Origin: Thermomonas brevis
Lineage (GTDB): Bacteria > Pseudomonadota > Gammaproteobacteria > Xanthomonadales > Xanthomonadaceae
DNA: 64,000 bases
Reading direction: 5' to 3'
NCBI RefSeq assembly: GCF_014395425.1
Contig: NZ_CP060711.1
Coordinates: forward strand, 2,170,001-2,234,000
The notes under the pieces were generated by a model that ran no database searches, was not told where the DNA came from, and saw nothing but the letters and a program-made list of their open reading frames with translations. Made by a program: the position numbers and the translations under genes. Shown piece after piece: positions 61,883 through 64,000 of this stretch (position 1 is its first letter; every line of letters starts with the position of its first letter).

Positions 61883-63100
61883 TCAGGCGCTGCGTGTGGC
61901 GACGACGGGAGGGATGGCGGCTGCGCGCATGGCCGGCCCCAGCACGGCCAGCTGGCCGAGGAGCCACAGCAGCACCGCGCCGGCCGGCAGGTAGGCCAGC
62001 GGCAGGCGCGCCAGCTCGAAATGCTTCATCAGCAGCAGGTTGCCGCCGTAGGCCAGCAGCATGCCCAGCACGATGCCGGCGGTGGCGAGCAGGAAATTCT
62101 CGGTCTGGTAGTAGCGCAGGATGTCGCCGCGGGTCGCGCCCAGCGCGCGGCGGATGCCGATCTGCTTGGTGCGCTGCGCGACCCAGAAGCTGGCCAGCCC
62201 GACGATGCCGAGCGCGGTGACCAGCAGCATCGCCCCGATCACCGACACCAGCAGCCACAGCATCGCGCGGTCGCGCTGGAAGTACTCCCGCCGCAGGTCC
62301 GACAGCGGGCGGCTCTGCGCTTGGTCGAGCACGGCCTCGGGCACCGCCTTCGCCATCGCCTTGCGCGCGGCGTCCGCCACGTTCGGCAGGTCGGCCGGAT
62401 CGGCGCGCACGACGTAGCTGCCCAGCAGCGAATCGTCGCTGACCGGGACGACCACCGACCATTCGGCGCTGGCAAGGCCGTCCTCGCTGCGGCCCGGATT
62501 GGGGCGGGCGAAATGCGCCAGCACGCCGGCGACGCGGAAGTGGTAGTCGCCCATCCAGAACTCCCTGCCGAGCGCGCTTTCGCCCGGCCACAGGTGGTCG
62601 GCGAAGGCGCGGGTGATCCAGACCTGCGCGTCGGCGGGCAGGAAGTTGTCCGCGCGTTGGAAGTCGCCGGGAACGAAACCGCGGCCCTGCGCCGGACGCA
62701 GCCCCAGCGTTTCGACCGCGCTCGGCCCGAACGCGTAGAAGTGCGGAACGCCGCCGAAGTGCTTGCCGTCGCGGTCCAGGGTGACGCCGGCATCGCCGGC
62801 GCGCTGGCCGAACGGCAGCGCATTGACCACGCCGGCGCCGCGCACGCCGGGAATGGCGCGCAGCGCGGCCAGCGCGCGGCCGTTGACGTCGGCGGCGTTG
62901 CAGCCGTCGCACCCGTTGAGCGCGACCGCCGCCAGCGAGCGCTCGTCGACGCCGCTGTCGATCCGCATCAGGCCCATGCGGCCGGAGATCAGGAAGAAGG
63001 CGTTGCAGAGCACCGCGCAGGCCAGCGCGATCTCCAGCGTGATCAGCAAGGCCGCGACGCGATGCCGCCCCAGCGCGGAGAGGATCGGTTTGATGTCCAT
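61883..63100 (-). CDS. FtsX/MacB-type ABC permease, short type, copy B3
   Basis: 405 residues, third short-type paralogue: MDIKPILSALGRHRVAALL at the start, KQIGIRRALGATRGDIL coupling motif, end PPVVATRSA. It has two extra cysteines near the periplasmic start (NGCDGCNAADV) that B1 and B2 lack, a possible metal or disulfide site. It begins 13 bp after A3 ends, with no repeat between. Confidence 0.87.
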   Translation of the reverse strand: MDIKPILSALGRHRVAALLITLEIALACAVLCNAFFLISGRMGLMRIDSGVDERSLAAVALNGCDGCNAADVNGRALAALRAIPGVRGAGVVNALPFGQRAGDAGVTLDRDGKHFGGVPHFYAFGPSAVETLGLRPAQGRGFVPGDFQRADNFLPADAQVWITRAFADHLWPGESALGREFWMGDYHFRVAGVLAHFARPNPGRSEDGLASAEWSVVVPVSDDSLLGSYVVRADPADLPNVADAARKAMAKAVPEAVLDQAQSRPLSDLRREYFQRDRAMLWLLVSVIGAMLLVTALGIVGLASFWVAQRTKQIGIRRALGATRGDILRYYQTENFLLATAGIVLGMLLAYGGNLLLMKHFELARLPLAYLPAGAVLLWLLGQLAVLGPAMRAAAIPPVVATRSA

Positions 63101-63113
63101 GAAGTCCTGGGCC

Positions 63114-64000
63114 TCAGTGCGTCTTGAGTTGGATCGCCGGCGCCACGCGGCTGGCGCGCGAGGCCGGGAACAGGCCGGCGAGCAGGCTCGCCGCCACCGC
63201 CAGCGCGAACGTCGCCGCCAGCATGGTCAGGTCGAGATGCGCGAGGTCGGCGTATTCGATCGGCTGCTGGCGTATCGCCCACAGGCCGACCAGGGTCAGG
63301 CACAGCCCGAGCGTGCCGCCGATCAGGCCGATCAGGCCGGCTTCGACCAGGCAGTGCCCGAAGATCGTGCCGCGGGTGGCGCCGAGCGCGCGGCGCACGC
63401 CGATTTCGCCGCCGCGGCGCATGAACTTCGCCAGCAGCAGGCCCACCGTGTTGAACAGGCAGATCGCCAGGAACGCCAGCGCCAGCCAGGTCTGCAGCTT
63501 CACGTCGCGCGGCACCACGCCGTTGAAGTCCAGCCATTCCATCAGGTCGGGCATGCGCGCGTTCGCGGCATGGCGGATGCGGCCGGCCGCCTTCTGCTCG
63601 GCGGCGTAGCCGGCGAGGAAGCGGCGGTAGTCGGCGACCTTGGCCTGGGTGTCCAGCTGCACCCACAGCTGCAGCCAGACGCAGGGCGCGTTCTGCAGGT
63701 GGCCGGGCGTCTCCGGCAGGGCCCAGCAGGTGAACTGGGCGAAGTGGCCGTCGTTGATCTCCAGGCCGGTGAAGAACGGCACGAACACGTCCTCGGTCTT
63801 GCCGTAGTAGCCGGCGGTGTCGCCGGCGCTGAAGCGCCCGCCGGCGACCATGTAGTACACCGGCGAAGGCCGCCACGGCTTGAGTACGCCGACGATGCGC
63901 ACGTCGGCATCGCGCACCCGCAGGATGCGGCCGACGCTGTTGCCGCCGCCGAACAGCTTGTCGTTGAGGTCGGCGGAAATCACCGCGACGCGCGCGCGCT
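63114..64000 (-). CDS. FtsX/MacB-type ABC permease, long type, copy A3 (N terminus beyond the window)
   Basis: The visible 295 codons contain the periplasmic domain from about RVAVISADLNDKLFGGGNSV onward, three FtsX helices, the coupling motif GEIGVRRALGATRGTIF and the end RASRVAPAIQLKTH. The frame remains open to the window edge; about 140 N-terminal residues are expected beyond it. The operon promoter and any ATPase or membrane-fusion partner are probably further upstream. Confidence 0.85.
   Translation of the reverse strand, partial: RARVAVISADLNDKLFGGGNSVGRILRVRDADVRIVGVLKPWRPSPVYYMVAGGRFSAGDTAGYYGKTEDVFVPFFTGLEINDGHFAQFTCWALPETPGHLQNAPCVWLQLWVQLDTQAKVADYRRFLAGYAAEQKAAGRIRHAANARMPDLMEWLDFNGVVPRDVKLQTWLALAFLAICLFNTVGLLLAKFMRRGGEIGVRRALGATRGTIFGHCLVEAGLIGLIGGTLGLCLTLVGLWAIRQQPIEYADLAHLDLTMLAATFALAVAASLLAGLFPASRASRVAPAIQLKTH

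Overview
The window comes from a high-GC gammaproteobacterium of the order Lysobacterales (Xanthomonadales). This rests on the 16S sequence at 46615-48159, an rRNA operon ordered 16S-tRNA-Ala-tRNA-Ile-23S-5S, an argS/SPOR pair, a membrane-anchored AlgC-type phosphomutase, and a three-gene peptide-modification cassette that, as I recall, belongs to a family described mainly from this order. The genus cannot be fixed by eye.

Layout. 1-2.9 kb: glyoxylate shunt (end of aceB, then aceA). 3.0-4.1 kb: a cyclic-nucleotide-binding-fold GGDEF protein. 4.1-8.2 kb: the most interesting locus, a RiPP-like cassette of a membrane class III cyclase/TPR protein, a 100-residue precursor with a nitrile-hydratase-type leader, and a SagB-like flavin dehydrogenase. 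8.2-13.6 kb: comM-ubiK, a P-II protein, and divergent speE/speA polyamine genes. 13.7-19.4 kb: a MarR regulator with a near-perfect operator and a frameshifted S41 protease, then a translationally coupled operon of a periplasmic NTF2-like protein, a LytS-type kinase, a LytTR regulator and an acyltransferase. 19.5-26 kb: a lower-GC accessory region with a WYL regulator, a YaaW-family protein, a GTPase remnant, a membrane coiled-coil protein, small zinc-ribbon and GYF-type proteins, an XRE regulator with a palindromic site, and a Phd/zeta-type toxin-antitoxin pair. 26.2-28.6 kb: two tandem paralogous membrane GGDEF enzymes.

28.6-46.2 kb is mostly housekeeping: argS-SPOR with a nonsense-interrupted lipoprotein hydrolase and an SDR, radC, CoaBC split into two overlapping genes, dut, an algC-like phosphomutase, pyrE, xth, muropeptide recycling (ampG and anmK, convergent), an M23 endopeptidase and tyrS. 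46.3-51.8 kb is a complete rRNA operon with promoter, UP-like A tract, two boxA-like sites and a strong terminator. After gtrA-like and glmU genes, 53.8-64 kb is one long minus-strand transcription unit. It has three tandem pairs of MacB/FtsX-type permease genes (the last runs off the window), followed by a sigma-54 response regulator and its sensor kinase.

A family of intergenic inverted repeats of about 100-120 bp occurs four times (1504, 10558, 57738, 60454). Two copies sit at equivalent junctions inside the permease operon. Three genes appear broken (S41 protease, lipoprotein hydrolase, island GTPase). The first two differ from an intact gene by one base and could be sequencing errors or real recent lesions.
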